A stretch of 47,870 bases of DNA, taken from assembly GCA_021413445.1 (NCBI GenBank), contig JAIOQI010000021.1, positions 1-47,870 on the forward strand, in the 5' to 3' direction. Position numbers and translations under genes: made by a program. This DNA is from Alphaproteobacteria bacterium. GTDB taxonomy: Bacteria > Pseudomonadota > Alphaproteobacteria > Micavibrionales > UBA2020. The notes below the pieces were generated by a model that had not been told where the DNA came from, did not search any database, and worked only from the letters and a program-made list of their open reading frames with translations. Shown piece by piece: positions 16,538 to 26,051 of this stretch. How positions within the stretch are numbered: position 1 is the stretch's first letter; every line of letters starts with the position of its first letter.

Positions 16538-17167
16538 TTATTTTTTCTTCACGCCGCCGGCTTTTTTGATAGCGACGGTTTTTTTGACGGGTTCGGCCTT
16601 TTTCGCGCCCACGGGGTCGACCCAGCCGATGTTGCCGTCCTTGCGGCGATAGACCATGTTCAGGCCGCTGTGCTTGGGGTTCCTGAACATCAGGGCCGGC
16701 ATATCGCCGAGCTCCAGGCGCATCACGGCATCAGCCACCGCCAGCGTCTGCACCTGCATTTCCATCTCGGCAATGACGACCGGCTCATTCCCGCCTTCCG
16801 CCTCGTTATCCTCAGTCTTGAGGGTGGTGTAGGTCGCGGCCAGCAGTTCGGCGGTCTTCTCGTGCTTGTGGTGGTCGCGCAGCTTGTCCTTGTAGCGGCT
16901 CAGGCGCTTGGCGATCAGCTTGGCCGCCACATCGAATGCCGGATAGGGGTCGTTCGCCTCATGGTTGGCCTGCAGCACGATGCCGCCGCCGATGTGGATG
17001 GAAATGTCCGCCCTGAAGAGGTTGTTTTTCCTCTCCTTGGAGAAAATGACCGTCGCCTCAATCGGGTTGCGGAAATATTTTTGCGCCGTGTGAGTCAGCT
17101 GTTCCTTGACATGTTCGCGTAAAGCGTCGCCCACATCGAGGTGTTTGCCTTTGACTGTCAATTCCAT
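16538..17167 (-). CDS. hpf: Ribosome hibernation promoting factor, long form
   Basis: A 209-residue long-form HPF (YfiA/RaiA family), which dimerises 70S ribosomes into inactive 100S particles in stationary phase. The N-terminal S30AE domain (residues 1-105) starts MELTVKGKHLDVGDALREHV. The C-terminal dimerisation domain (about 130-190) contains LGDMPALMFRNPKHSGLNMVYRRKDG-type sequence and ends in IGWVDP. A Lys/Ala tail follows. It lies 75 bp downstream of rpoN in the same orientation, the usual rpoN-hpf order, and has its own AAGGG ribosome site. ptsN, often next, is absent. Confidence 0.94.
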   Translation of the reverse strand: MELTVKGKHLDVGDALREHVKEQLTHTAQKYFRNPIEATVIFSKERKNNLFRADISIHIGGGIVLQANHEANDPYPAFDVAAKLIAKRLSRYKDKLRDHHKHEKTAELLAATYTTLKTEDNEAEGGNEPVVIAEMEMQVQTLAVADAVMRLELGDMPALMFRNPKHSGLNMVYRRKDGNIGWVDPVGAKKAEPVKKTVAIKKAGGVKKK

Positions 17168-17242
17168 GATTCTGCCCTTTTTTGCTAATAAACCTACCCC
17201 TCTTATACCCGCTTCAGGGTTAAAATCAAGTTAACAGGGCGC

Positions 17243-18769
17243 TTATTTATCCTTATTTTTCAGGCGGCGGCGCTGGACGGAGGAGGGAATTTTCATAGCC
17301 TCGCGGTATTTGGCGACGGTGCGCCGGGCGAGGACGATGCCGCCCTTCTGGAGAAAATCGACCAGATCGTCATCGGAAAGGACGGCGGCGGCGCTTTCCG
17401 CCTCGATCAGGGACTTCATCCGCGCCTTGACCGCTTCCGAGGAGAATTCAGCGGAGCCGTCCGCATTCGACACGCCGCTGGTGAAAAAATATTTCAGCTC
17501 GAACACGCCGCGCGGCGTGCCGATGTATTTGTTGGTGGTGACGCGGCTGACGGTGCTTTCGTGCATGTCGATCACCCCGGCGATATCCTTCAGCACCAGC
17601 GGCTTCAGGTATTCGACGCCATAATTGAAAAAAGCCTCCTGCTGCAGAATGATTTCCCCGGCGACCCTGAGGATGGTCTGCGCGCGCTGGTCCATCGCCC
17701 TGACCAGCCAGTTGGCGGTATTGAGCTGCTCGCTCAGGTATTCCCGGTCTTTTTTGGCGGTCGCGCTGTTGTTGACCTCGGCATAGTAAGTTTTATTGAC
17801 CAGCACGCGCGGCAGGGTGTCGCTGTTGAGCTCCACCGCCCAGCCGCCGCCCTTGCTTTTCGGCAGCGGCTTCATCAGCACGTCGGGAATGACGGTCTGC
17901 ACCACGAAATGGTCGAAGTGCAGCGCCGGCTTCGGGTCGAGGGACTTGATCTCGGCGATCATCTCGCGCAAATCTTCCTCATCGACACCGCAGGCCGCGC
18001 GCAGTTTTTTCAGGTCGTGGCCGGCCAGCAGCTCCAGGTTTTGCAGCAGCTTTTCCATGGCGGGGTCGAGGCGGTCCAGCTCCCTCAGCTGCAGCGCCAG
18101 GCATTCGCTGAGATGGCGCGCAAAAATGCCCACCGGGTCGAGTTGCTGCAGCTTTTCAAGAATGGTTTCGAGACGCTCCACGCTGCACCCCAGCCGCTCC
18201 GCCAGCGGCGGGAAAGGGGCGCGGAAATACCCGGCCTCATCGAGATAATCCACCATCAGCGTGGCGATGGCGCGATCCTTGTTGTCGATGAAGTCCATAT
18301 TGATCTGGTCCAACAGATGGTCGCGCAGCGTGGTGGGGGCGGCCAGATTCTCCCCGAAGGCGTAATCGGAATCGTCGGATTTCAGGCCGCCGCCGGTGCC
18401 GGTGCCGGAAAAGGCCGAACGCGAATAATCATAACCGCTCTCTTCCTCGCCGCCCTCGCCGCTATCCAGTTCGCGCTCCTGAAAATCGCGCGCCACGGGG
18501 GCATCCGCGGCATGCAGCCCGTCGCCGGTATTTTCCACGCTGCCGCCGTTGTCTGTTTTTTCACCGCCGGCGTCTTGCATCGGCTCTTCAGCTTGTTCAG
18601 GGGAAGCGCCCTCTTCGCGCTCCAGCAACGGGTTTTTCTCCAGCTCGGCCTCGATGAATTCAGAAAGCTCGAGGTTCGACAATTGCAGCAGCTTGATGGC
18701 CTGCTGCAGCTGCGGAGTCATCGTCAGGGATTGCCCCTGCCTTAAATCAAGACGCTGGTTGATCGACAT
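17243..18769 (-). CDS. rpoN: RNA polymerase sigma-54 factor
   Basis: A 508-residue sigma-54. Region I is glutamine/leucine-rich (QSLTMTPQLQQAIKLLQLSNLELSEFI, written here only as the family landmark at about 14-40). Region II is acidic (about 50-130). The core-binding and DNA-binding regions follow, with the helix-turn-helix segment DMHESTVSRVTTNKYI. The RpoN box reads ARRTVAKYRE near the C-terminus and makes the -24 contact. AGAGG precedes the ATG. It directs promoters that need enhancer-binding activators, for example for nitrogen or flagellar genes. It is divergent from the M15 peptidase gene and followed by hpf. In many proteobacteria rpoN follows lptB, but here lptB is 26 kb away. Confidence 0.95.
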   Translation of the reverse strand: MSINQRLDLRQGQSLTMTPQLQQAIKLLQLSNLELSEFIEAELEKNPLLEREEGASPEQAEEPMQDAGGEKTDNGGSVENTGDGLHAADAPVARDFQERELDSGEGGEEESGYDYSRSAFSGTGTGGGLKSDDSDYAFGENLAAPTTLRDHLLDQINMDFIDNKDRAIATLMVDYLDEAGYFRAPFPPLAERLGCSVERLETILEKLQQLDPVGIFARHLSECLALQLRELDRLDPAMEKLLQNLELLAGHDLKKLRAACGVDEEDLREMIAEIKSLDPKPALHFDHFVVQTVIPDVLMKPLPKSKGGGWAVELNSDTLPRVLVNKTYYAEVNNSATAKKDREYLSEQLNTANWLVRAMDQRAQTILRVAGEIILQQEAFFNYGVEYLKPLVLKDIAGVIDMHESTVSRVTTNKYIGTPRGVFELKYFFTSGVSNADGSAEFSSEAVKARMKSLIEAESAAAVLSDDDLVDFLQKGGIVLARRTVAKYREAMKIPSSVQRRRLKNKDK

Positions 18770-18829
18770 CCATAAAACCTCTATGTTTGGTACAGCATAA
18801 TCGAAAATGAAGTCTCAGGCAGCTAATTA

Positions 18830-19525
18830 ATGACGGTAAATAAAACTATTGCCCCCGCCGAGCTGGTCGCGCTGGATGATTTCACCGGCACTCACCCCCT
18901 CAAGGTCGATCTGGTCTATGCGCAGGCCCGCCATCCCGAGAATATGTTCAAAACCGCCATTTACAGGCCGGACGCCAAAATGTGGGGGCACCGGGAGATG
19001 GCGGCGATCATCCTCACCGCCGCCGAGCTCTGTTTCAGGGAAACCGGCTGGTTTTTCGTGGTCAAGGACTGCCTGCGCACGGTCGAGGCGCAGCAGCTGA
19101 TGACCGAAACCGAGATCGTCCGGGCGCACCCGCAATGGCTGGAAGAGCCGGGACGCCTGCTGTCCCCGCCGGGGCGGGGCGGGCATCCGCGCGGTATGGC
19201 GGTGGATATTTCACTGGTGGACAAAAACGGCGACGACATCGATATGGGCGTGCCGTTCGATTATCTGACCGAAGACCGCGCCAACAACCCCGCCGCCCGG
19301 AATTACACGCATTTCTGCGACAACGAAGCGCGCAACCAACGCATTCTCTATCACCGCAGTATTCTGGAAAAATCGATGCTGCAGGCGGCACAGGCGGCCG
19401 GGCGCGAACTGGTGCCCCTGCCGCAGGAATGGTGGGACTTCCGCTTCCCCCATGCCTATACCAGCCTCTTCGACCCCCTCCGCGACGCCGACCTGCCGCT
19501 GGAAATGCGGATGACGGCGTTATAG
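18830..19525 (+). CDS. M15-family D-Ala-D-Ala dipeptidase-like protein with altered zinc motif
   Basis: A 231-residue protein of the VanX/DdpX branch of peptidase family M15. The first two zinc ligands are visible as His119 and Asp126 in GGHPRGMAVDISL, and the VanX-type arginine is in KDCLRTVEAQ (Arg83). The third ligand should be the His of ExWH; here the motif reads EWWDFRFP (Glu200, Asp203), so aspartate takes the histidine position. No signal peptide is evident, so it is probably cytoplasmic, like VanX and DdpX. The likely substrate is D-Ala-D-Ala or another D-amino dipeptide, but activity is uncertain given the change. No strong ribosome site precedes the ATG. It converges on mnmC with 4 bp between stops. 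Confidence 0.82.
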   Translation: MTVNKTIAPAELVALDDFTGTHPLKVDLVYAQARHPENMFKTAIYRPDAKMWGHREMAAIILTAAELCFRETGWFFVVKDCLRTVEAQQLMTETEIVRAHPQWLEEPGRLLSPPGRGGHPRGMAVDISLVDKNGDDIDMGVPFDYLTEDRANNPAARNYTHFCDNEARNQRILYHRSILEKSMLQAAQAAGRELVPLPQEWWDFRFPHAYTSLFDPLRDADLPLEMRMTAL

Positions 19526-19529
19526 TTAC

Positions 19530-21350
19530 TTATATCTTCCCCCGCTTCAGGTCGCGCAGGATATAGCGCTCCGGCGCCAGAAACCGCATTAGGCTGACGG
19601 GTACCGGCAGCGGGTCGCCGCAAATCTGGCTGGCAATGATTTCTCCCGCCAGGGGCGCGCCGGTCACGCCGAAAGCGCCGAAAGCGGTGGAAAGATAAAG
19701 GCCGGGATGATAATCGCCGCGCGTTTCCTGCCCGGGCCGGAAAGAGGACACGAATGAAGCGACATCCGGACAGGCGCCGATCAGCGGCATTTTATCGGGA
19801 GTTGTGGTACGGTAGCCGGCGCGGCCGCCCTTGAGGCTGGCTCCGGAAAAACCCAGGCTCGGCAGATACTGATTCAACTTCAATAAATTTTCCCGATGGT
19901 CGTCGTCGCGCATTTCAACAAGGCCCGGTTCCTCCCGCTGAAAAGTGGCGCCGATGTAGTGAATGCCATTAACGGCAGGAGTGATGTAGCCGTCGTGGCA
20001 GAATACCCTGTCGATTTCCTGCGATGACTTTGTTGCGGCAAGAAAGCTGATCTGCCCGCGCAGGCCCTGCAGAGGCAGCCAGGCGGTTTGCCTGAAATTC
20101 CGGCTGCCGTAATTAAGCGCGATCACCCGCGCATCGGCATCATGGTCTTCCAGCGCAGCAACCGCTGTCGAATAGCGCACGGTGATCTTCGGATGATCGA
20201 GCAGGGCGCGGCAGAATTCGGGCGGCGACAGGTAACCCGCCGTGGGCTGATAAAGCCCTGTGCCCAGCGCGGTTTCCTCATACTTCAGGTAGTCGCCGGG
20301 ATAATCCTGCGCATAGAGCAGCCGATGCCGCTCCTGGCTTTCATCAGAAATATCAAGATGCACCACGCCGCAGGGATTCCACGACGGCAGCCGCAGGGCG
20401 GTCACCAGATTCCGCGTCAGGCCGAAGCCGTGCTGATGCAGACTGCCCAGCGGCGAGGGGCCGAGGGTCAGCTTGGGATAAACGATGCCGACCGGGTTGC
20501 CGGAGGTCTCCGCCGCCGCTGCCGGCTGGCGGTCGATCACCGTGACATGGCAGCCTTTTTGCGCCAGCGCATAAGCGGCGGCTGCGCCGGCGACGCCCGC
20601 GCCCAGCACCACGACATTCTTCTTTGACGCCGGAGACATAGCGCGCACGCCGGGCATTGTCGCCACCGTCATGTCGCGCTTGACCCCGAACCCTTCGATT
20701 TTTTCAACAGCGAACCCAACAGACTCCAGCCCGCGCCGGACCGCACCGGCAGAGGAGAACGTGCTTAAGCTTCCGCCCGGGGCGGTGCGCGCCGCGATCA
20801 GGGGGAAAATCCTTTCCGCCCACATCGCCGGATTTTTGGCGGGGGAGAAACCGTCCAGATACCAGGCGTCGAAACTTCCCGTCAGTTCCGGCAGGGCCGC
20901 GGCGACATCGCCAAACAGCAGCATCAGGCGAATGCGCCCGTTCAGAAAATACAAGTGATGAAAACCTTCCAGCAACGGCGGGTACTGCTCCAGCAGCGGC
21001 GCGGCGAATTTCTGCAATTCCGGCCAGAAGGAGAAAATACGCCTCAGGTCTGCCGCCGGGATCGGGTGTTTCTCTACGCTCACGTAGGTCAGCCGCGCCG
21101 TTTCCGGCGCGGTTTCGCCCCACAGCCGCGCGGTCAGCAGAAAATTCAGCCCGCTGCCGAAGCCAAGCTCGGCGATACGAAAATTGTTTTCCGGCGGTGC
21201 CGCAAAACGCTGCGGTAAACGGTTTTTCTCAAGAAAAACATAATATTTTTCCGCCAGCCCCTGCTGCGGCTGGAAATAGATGTCGTCAAAATCGAGGCTG
21301 CGCAGGGCGCCGTCGTCAGCCCATTGCAAATGGGCGGGTTTCAATGTCAA
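19530..21350 (-). CDS. mnmC: Bifunctional tRNA mnm5s2U34 biosynthesis enzyme MnmC
   Basis: A fusion of about 606 residues for the last two steps of mnm5(s2)U34 synthesis in tRNA. The N-terminal methyltransferase (MnmD, about 1-240) has the SAM motif AELGFGSGLNFLLTA and the DGFSPAKNPAMW signature. The C-terminal FAD oxidoreductase (about 245-600) begins VVVLGAGVAGAAAAYALAQKG and ends with the AFGAFGVTGAPLAGEIIA dinucleotide-fold tail. A TTG at 21350, eight bases after GGAGA, is the preferred start; a TTG at 21392 would add 14 residues with no homology. It is divergent from the ketosamine-kinase-like gene. Confidence 0.93.
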   Translation of the reverse strand: MTLKPAHLQWADDGALRSLDFDDIYFQPQQGLAEKYYVFLEKNRLPQRFAAPPENNFRIAELGFGSGLNFLLTARLWGETAPETARLTYVSVEKHPIPAADLRRIFSFWPELQKFAAPLLEQYPPLLEGFHHLYFLNGRIRLMLLFGDVAAALPELTGSFDAWYLDGFSPAKNPAMWAERIFPLIAARTAPGGSLSTFSSAGAVRRGLESVGFAVEKIEGFGVKRDMTVATMPGVRAMSPASKKNVVVLGAGVAGAAAAYALAQKGCHVTVIDRQPAAAAETSGNPVGIVYPKLTLGPSPLGSLHQHGFGLTRNLVTALRLPSWNPCGVVHLDISDESQERHRLLYAQDYPGDYLKYEETALGTGLYQPTAGYLSPPEFCRALLDHPKITVRYSTAVAALEDHDADARVIALNYGSRNFRQTAWLPLQGLRGQISFLAATKSSQEIDRVFCHDGYITPAVNGIHYIGATFQREEPGLVEMRDDDHRENLLKLNQYLPSLGFSGASLKGGRAGYRTTTPDKMPLIGACPDVASFVSSFRPGQETRGDYHPGLYLSTAFGAFGVTGAPLAGEIIASQICGDPLPVPVSLMRFLAPERYILRDLKRGKI

Positions 21351-21418
21351 AATAGAATCTCCGGACTTAACAAAACAGAAACTCACGAACAAATACAGTA
21401 GTTAAGGGCTAAAAGCAC

Positions 21419-22267
21419 ATGATAACGACAGAGTTACAGGCGGAAATCGAGCAATACCTTAAGGGGAAGATCGCCTCGCTCGCGCCGCTGTCCGCCGCCA
21501 ATAATGCGCACATTTACCGTGTCACGGTCAAGGACCGCACACCCTGCGTCGTCAAAGTGGCGGAACGCGGCCTTGACGTCGAGGCTTATATGCTTAATTA
21601 CCTGAAAACCAAATCAAAACTTCCGGTGCCAGTCGTCTATTACAGCAACGAACATATCATTATCATGGAATTCATCGAGTCCCACCACGGCCTGGATGAG
21701 GCTGCGGGACTTCATGCCGCGGAACTTCTGGCGGAGCTGCACAAGATCCACGCCGACAGTTACGGGTTGGAACAGGACACGCTGATCGGGTTCCTGCGGC
21801 AGCCGAATACGCCCACCAGGGACTGGGTGTCCTTTTTCGCCCAGCACCGCCTGCTCTATATGGCCGGGGAGGCCCTGAAGGAAAACAAGATCGAGAAAAG
21901 CCTGATGAAGCAGGTGGAAAAGCTGGCGGGGAAACTTTCCAATTATATCAAGAAGCCGAACCCGCCGTCGCTCATTCACGGCGACATCTGGGGCGGCAAC
22001 ATCCTGTCGGCGCACGGCAAAATCGTCGCCTTCCTGGACCCGGCGATTTATTACGCCGATCCGGAAATGGAACTCGCCTTCATCCGCCTTTTCAACACCT
22101 TCAGCGGGGGGTTCTTCGCCCGCTATAACGACCTCAACCCGATCAAACCGGGATTTTTCGAGGAGCGCGCCGATATTTACAGCCTTTATCCGCTGCTGGT
22201 GCACGCGCGCCTGTTCGGCGCTTCCTATGCCCGCAAAGCGCAGAAGATACTGGATAAGTTCACTTAA
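21419..22267 (+). CDS. Fructosamine/ketosamine-3-kinase family protein
   Basis: A 282-residue protein with the aminoglycoside-phosphotransferase-like kinase fold. Motifs of the fructosamine-3-kinase (E. coli YniA) group are visible: the ATP-binding lysine in PCVVKVAERG, the catalytic loop LIHGDIWGGNIL near 189, and the metal-binding FLDPAIYYADPEMELA. The family phosphorylates ketosamines to release sugars from glycated amines, so a protein- or metabolite-repair role is likely. A general small-molecule kinase is the alternative. AAGGG sits about ten bases before the ATG. Its TAA overlaps the TAA of the convergent TetR gene by four bases. Confidence 0.85.
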   Translation: MITTELQAEIEQYLKGKIASLAPLSAANNAHIYRVTVKDRTPCVVKVAERGLDVEAYMLNYLKTKSKLPVPVVYYSNEHIIIMEFIESHHGLDEAAGLHAAELLAELHKIHADSYGLEQDTLIGFLRQPNTPTRDWVSFFAQHRLLYMAGEALKENKIEKSLMKQVEKLAGKLSNYIKKPNPPSLIHGDIWGGNILSAHGKIVAFLDPAIYYADPEMELAFIRLFNTFSGGFFARYNDLNPIKPGFFEERADIYSLYPLLVHARLFGASYARKAQKILDKFT

Positions 22268-22878
22268 ACCAGGTGACTGGAAAAAATGCCGACGGTGCGC
22301 TGGATGAATTCATCGACGGTGCCGGCGCCGAATTGCTTCAGGTTGATTTTTTCATCGATAATCAGGGACGTCAGCCCGTGGCATAAACTCCAAATGGCGA
22401 CGGTCAGGAACGGCGTGTCCTCGGCGGGCGCCTGCCGCTTGGAAAGGGCGGCGGAGATCAGGGAATAGCTTTTTCCCGCCGTCATCGCCAGCGTCGGATA
22501 TTTTTTCATGTCCAGCTGCCCGCTGCCGAACATCAGGCGGAACAGCGCCTTGTTTTCCACGGCAAAACGGATATAGCTGGTCATCAATCTCTGGATGCGC
22601 GCCTGCGTATCCTTCAGGCCGGTCGCCTCTTCCGCCATTTGCAGGGCCAGACGCTGGAATCCGGCCTCCGCCACCGCCGCCAGAAGATCGTCCTTGTCGC
22701 GGAAATGGCTGTAGGGGGCGGCCGGCGTCACGCCGGTTGCGCCAGCCAGTGCGCGCAGGTTAATGCCCTCAATGCCCTTTTCTTTTAAGATCTTCAGCGC
22801 CGACTCAATCAGGGCCTCGCGCAGCTGGCCGTGATGATATTTGAATTTTTTCTGAAAAATAACTTCTGCCGCTGTCAT
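22264..22878 (-). CDS. TetR family regulator (WHG-type C-terminal domain)
   Basis: A 204-residue TetR/AcrR repressor. The helix-turn-helix lies at about 38-62 (INLRALAGATGVTPAAPYSHF), after the YHHGQLREALIESAL start typical of regulators with a WHG C-terminal domain. The ATG at 22878 follows GGGGGA by six bases; an earlier in-frame ATG at 22929 lacks a ribosome site. It is divergent from the acyl-CoA ligase gene across 190 bp, so control of that gene by an acyl-CoA-like ligand is a reasonable guess. I see no clear palindromic operator in that gap. Confidence 0.9.
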   Translation of the reverse strand: MTAAEVIFQKKFKYHHGQLREALIESALKILKEKGIEGINLRALAGATGVTPAAPYSHFRDKDDLLAAVAEAGFQRLALQMAEEATGLKDTQARIQRLMTSYIRFAVENKALFRLMFGSGQLDMKKYPTLAMTAGKSYSLISAALSKRQAPAEDTPFLTVAIWSLCHGLTSLIIDEKINLKQFGAGTVDEFIQRTVGIFSSHLV

Positions 22879-23068
22879 GGACATTCCCCCGAACCCATTA
22901 GACCTGCCTTGATTCTTGCACCGTTTCATGAGGCGGTCAACGGGATTAACCTGTCTATCCAGCTGTTTTAACTGCTGATTTTAGCACTTTACTTTATGGA
23001 TATATTCTGATAATCCTTTACCCTAATTAAAAAAACCCAACCCATAACTTTTGAGGAGATTTTTTAAA

Positions 23069-24901
23069 ATGCCTAAAGACAACGACAACCAAGCTTCAGC
23101 GCAATTCCCCTGGTCAAAATCCTATCCTGTTGATGTGCAATGGAATACCGAATTCCCTGAGAAGACCATGACGGAGATGTTTGACGAGTCGGTCAAGAAC
23201 TATGCCGACCGCACCTGCCTCAACTTCCTGGGCAAAAAACTGACTTATAAAGAAGTCGGTGAAATGGTTGATCGCTTTGCCAAGAGCCTGCAGGACCAGG
23301 GCATCGGCAAGGGTTCCACCGTCGGCGTCTGCCTGCCGAACACGCCTTTCTATTTGGTCGCCTATTTCGGTGCACTGAAGGCCGGCGCGCGCGTCGCCAA
23401 CTTTGACCCCACGGCGCCGGCGGAAGCCCTGGCGCAGCAGATCAAGGACAGCAAGACCGACCTGATGGTCGCCATCAATCTTGTCGGCGATGCGGCGCAA
23501 CCGCTGTATCCCAGCGTCGAAAAGGCGATGGCGCTGACCGACCTCAAGAAAATCGTCGTCTGCGACCTGGCCGAGGCGCTGCCCGCCGCCAAGAAAATCC
23601 CCTTCCGGGCCATCAACGGCCTGTGCAACAAGACGAAGTGGTGGCCCGCCCTCAATAAAAAGATCGCCGCTTTCCGCGACAAGAAAGGCGTGAAGGAAGT
23701 CGTGAACGTCAAAAACGACGCCAAGCACATTTCTTTCGCCAAGATGATGAAGAGCAAGGGCGCTCCGGCTCCCGTTTCCGTCAGCGTGGATGACGTCGCC
23801 GTCCTGCAATACACTGGCGGCACGACGGGCGTTCCGAAAGGCGCCGCCCTCTCGCACAAAAATCTGACGGTCAACGTCCAGCAGGCGCACCTCTGGTTCA
23901 CCGGCGGGAAAAAGAGCGACAAGCAGGAAAAGGTTTTCGCCGTCCTGCCGTTCTTCCACGTTTTCAGCATGACCGTGCAGATGAACTTCGCCCTCTACAT
24001 GGGCGCCGAGCTCATCACCATGCCGAAGCCGGACCTGGTGCCGATGCTCGACATCATCGACAAGGAAAAGCCGACCATGTTCGCGGCCGTTCCCGCGCTG
24101 TACAAGAAGATCGTCGATTACAAGAAGATCGGCGATTACGACCTCTCCTCCCTCACGACCTGCCTCTCGGGCGGCGCGCCGCTGCCGGAAACAGTCATGA
24201 AGGGCTTCAAGGACCTCACCGGCCTTGACCTGATCGAAGGCTACGGCCTCTCCGAGACCGCGCCGATCGTCGTCGCCAACCCGCTGAACGGCGTGAAGAA
24301 GCTCGGCTCGGTCGGCATGCCGGTGCCGAAGACGGAAATCAAGTTCACCAAGCTTGATTTCCCCGACGAAACCGTTGCCATCAACGTTGAGGGCGAAATC
24401 TGCCTGCGCGGCCCGCAGGTCATGAAGGAATACTTCGGCCGCCCGGACGAAACCGCGAAGGTTTTCGACAAGGACGGCTTTTTCCACACCGGCGACGTCG
24501 GCTACATGGACGATGACGGCTACGTCTTCATCACCGACCGCATCAAGGACATGGTCATCGTCAACGGCTTCAAGGCCTTCCCGAAAAAAATCGAGGAAGC
24601 GATCCGCAAGTTCGAGGGCGTGTCCGAAGTGATTGTTGTCGGCATGCCTGACGAGAAGACGGGCGAAACCGTCGCGGCCTACGTCCAGCCGAAAGAGGGC
24701 GTCACCCTCAAGGCTGATGACCTGGTGGCCTTCCTCAAGACCCAGCTCAAGGACTATGAAGTCCCCCGCATCCAGAACGTCGAATTCAGGGACACCCTGC
24801 CGCTCACCAAGATCGGCAAGCCGGACAAAAAGCCCCTGAAGGAAGAAGCGAAGAAGAAGGCCGAAGCGAAGAAAAACGCGCCCAAAGGCCCAAGCCTCTA
24901 A
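23069..24901 (+). CDS. fadD: Long-chain fatty acid--CoA ligase
   Basis: A 610-residue adenylate-forming acyl-CoA synthetase that activates long-chain fatty acids with ATP and CoA. The P-loop YTGGTTGVPKGAALSH is at about 248-263, GYGLSETAP forms motif A5, and TGDVGYMDDDGYVFITDRIKD gives the TGD and hinge region. The C-terminal catalytic lysine is in LTKIGKPDKK. The last 25 residues are Lys/Glu/Ala-rich. GAGGAG nine bases before the ATG fixes the start. A bidirectional terminator follows. The divergent TetR gene is a likely regulator. Long-chain specificity is inferred from the family and from the FadD-like N-terminus. Confidence 0.92.
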   Translation: MPKDNDNQASAQFPWSKSYPVDVQWNTEFPEKTMTEMFDESVKNYADRTCLNFLGKKLTYKEVGEMVDRFAKSLQDQGIGKGSTVGVCLPNTPFYLVAYFGALKAGARVANFDPTAPAEALAQQIKDSKTDLMVAINLVGDAAQPLYPSVEKAMALTDLKKIVVCDLAEALPAAKKIPFRAINGLCNKTKWWPALNKKIAAFRDKKGVKEVVNVKNDAKHISFAKMMKSKGAPAPVSVSVDDVAVLQYTGGTTGVPKGAALSHKNLTVNVQQAHLWFTGGKKSDKQEKVFAVLPFFHVFSMTVQMNFALYMGAELITMPKPDLVPMLDIIDKEKPTMFAAVPALYKKIVDYKKIGDYDLSSLTTCLSGGAPLPETVMKGFKDLTGLDLIEGYGLSETAPIVVANPLNGVKKLGSVGMPVPKTEIKFTKLDFPDETVAINVEGEICLRGPQVMKEYFGRPDETAKVFDKDGFFHTGDVGYMDDDGYVFITDRIKDMVIVNGFKAFPKKIEEAIRKFEGVSEVIVVGMPDEKTGETVAAYVQPKEGVTLKADDLVAFLKTQLKDYEVPRIQNVEFRDTLPLTKIGKPDKKPLKEEAKKKAEAKKNAPKGPSL

Positions 24902-24921
24902 TATAAAAACTGAAGACTGAA

Positions 24922-24960
24922 AAACACCGCTCCTGATTTATTCGGGGGCGGTGTTTTTTT
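24922..24960 (+). terminator. Bidirectional rho-independent terminator
   Basis: A 12-bp stem: AAACACCGC (24922-24930) plus TCC pairs with GGG plus GCGGTGTTT (24948-24956), including one G-T pair. The loop is 11 bases and an eight-base T run follows. The A run on the other side gives a T run on the minus strand, so it can end both fadD and the convergent AI-2E transporter gene, whose stop codon starts at 24960. Confidence 0.85.
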
Positions 24961-26051
24961 TAGCCCGATTTCTTCCCCGGCTTTGCCGCGTCAATGACGC
25001 CGGTCTTCGACAGCAGGATGGCCAGCGGCCGGGTGGCGGGGAACTGCGAAAGGGTGATGGCGATCATGGCCAGGATCGGGATCGACAGGAACATGCCCGG
25101 TATCCCCCAGATCATCCCCCACATCGCCAGCGACGAAATGATGAAGATCGGGCTCAGATTAAGGTTGTTGCCCATCAGGTACGGGTCCAGCGCATGGCCG
25201 ATCAGGCCGTGCAGCACCGTCAGGCACGCTAGGATCTCCAGAAACGTCGTCAGGTCGCTGAACTGGACCAGCGCAATCGTCGCCGGAAGGACAATCGACA
25301 GCAGCGCGCCCACATAAGGGATGAAATTGAAGAAAAACGCGATCAGGCCCCAGAACACCGCAAAATCCACCTCCCAGAAACTGAGAAGGGCAAAAGTTAA
25401 AATGCCGGACAATGCGCTCACAAAAGTCTTAACCCATATATAACGCTGCACCTTGATATCAATATTATGCAGGATCAGCCGCACACGGTCCTCTTTCTTC
25501 TGATTTTCTATCATTTCGATGATCTTTTTGTCGAAATACCGCTGCTCATACAGCAGGAACCCGGTATAAAACATGACCACCACAGTCTTGCCGGCAATCC
25601 CCGACAGCATTTTCACCATCCCGGTCATCAGGGCGCCGAGGTCAAAATATTCCAGCAGTTCCTGCACCGTCGGCTGATGCTCCACGTGGAAAAGCAGCAT
25701 GATTTTCGGCACCATCTCCTTCAGGTGCTGCTGATAGAAAGGCGCGGCCTTGGCGACGGCCGTGACGTTCTGGCTGATCAGCTCAAAAATCTCCCACATG
25801 CCGGACGTCAGCAGCAGGATCGCCAGGGTGAAACAGATCAGGCGGGGGATTTTCACGCCCAAGGCGGAAATCCTGCCGAGCCCGCGCGCCATGGCGTTGA
25901 TGAGGTACCAGAGGAAAACGGCGATCATGAAAGGGATCATGATCGCGCTGGCGACGTTCAGGATAAAAACCACCAGGCACAGCACAATAAAACCGAGGGC
26001 AATGGTGGGGGCGGCAAGCGGGAGCACGATTTTTTCCTGCTGGATAGACAT
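24960..26051 (-). CDS. AI-2E/PerM family membrane transporter
   Basis: A 363-residue inner-membrane protein of the AI-2E transporter (PerM/YdiK/TqsA) family, with about eight hydrophobic helices in the usual 3+5 arrangement. Landmarks are the middle helix-loop region GLIAFFFNFIPYVGALLS and the C-terminal segment GNNLNLSPIFIISSLAMWG with GIPGMFLSIPILA. Family members export or exchange small solutes or ions; autoinducer-2 transport is shown for only a few, so the cargo here is unknown. AGGAG lies about 12 bases before the ATG. The gene is divergent from gcvT. Confidence 0.88.
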   Translation of the reverse strand: MSIQQEKIVLPLAAPTIALGFIVLCLVVFILNVASAIMIPFMIAVFLWYLINAMARGLGRISALGVKIPRLICFTLAILLLTSGMWEIFELISQNVTAVAKAAPFYQQHLKEMVPKIMLLFHVEHQPTVQELLEYFDLGALMTGMVKMLSGIAGKTVVVMFYTGFLLYEQRYFDKKIIEMIENQKKEDRVRLILHNIDIKVQRYIWVKTFVSALSGILTFALLSFWEVDFAVFWGLIAFFFNFIPYVGALLSIVLPATIALVQFSDLTTFLEILACLTVLHGLIGHALDPYLMGNNLNLSPIFIISSLAMWGMIWGIPGMFLSIPILAMIAITLSQFPATRPLAILLSKTGVIDAAKPGKKSG

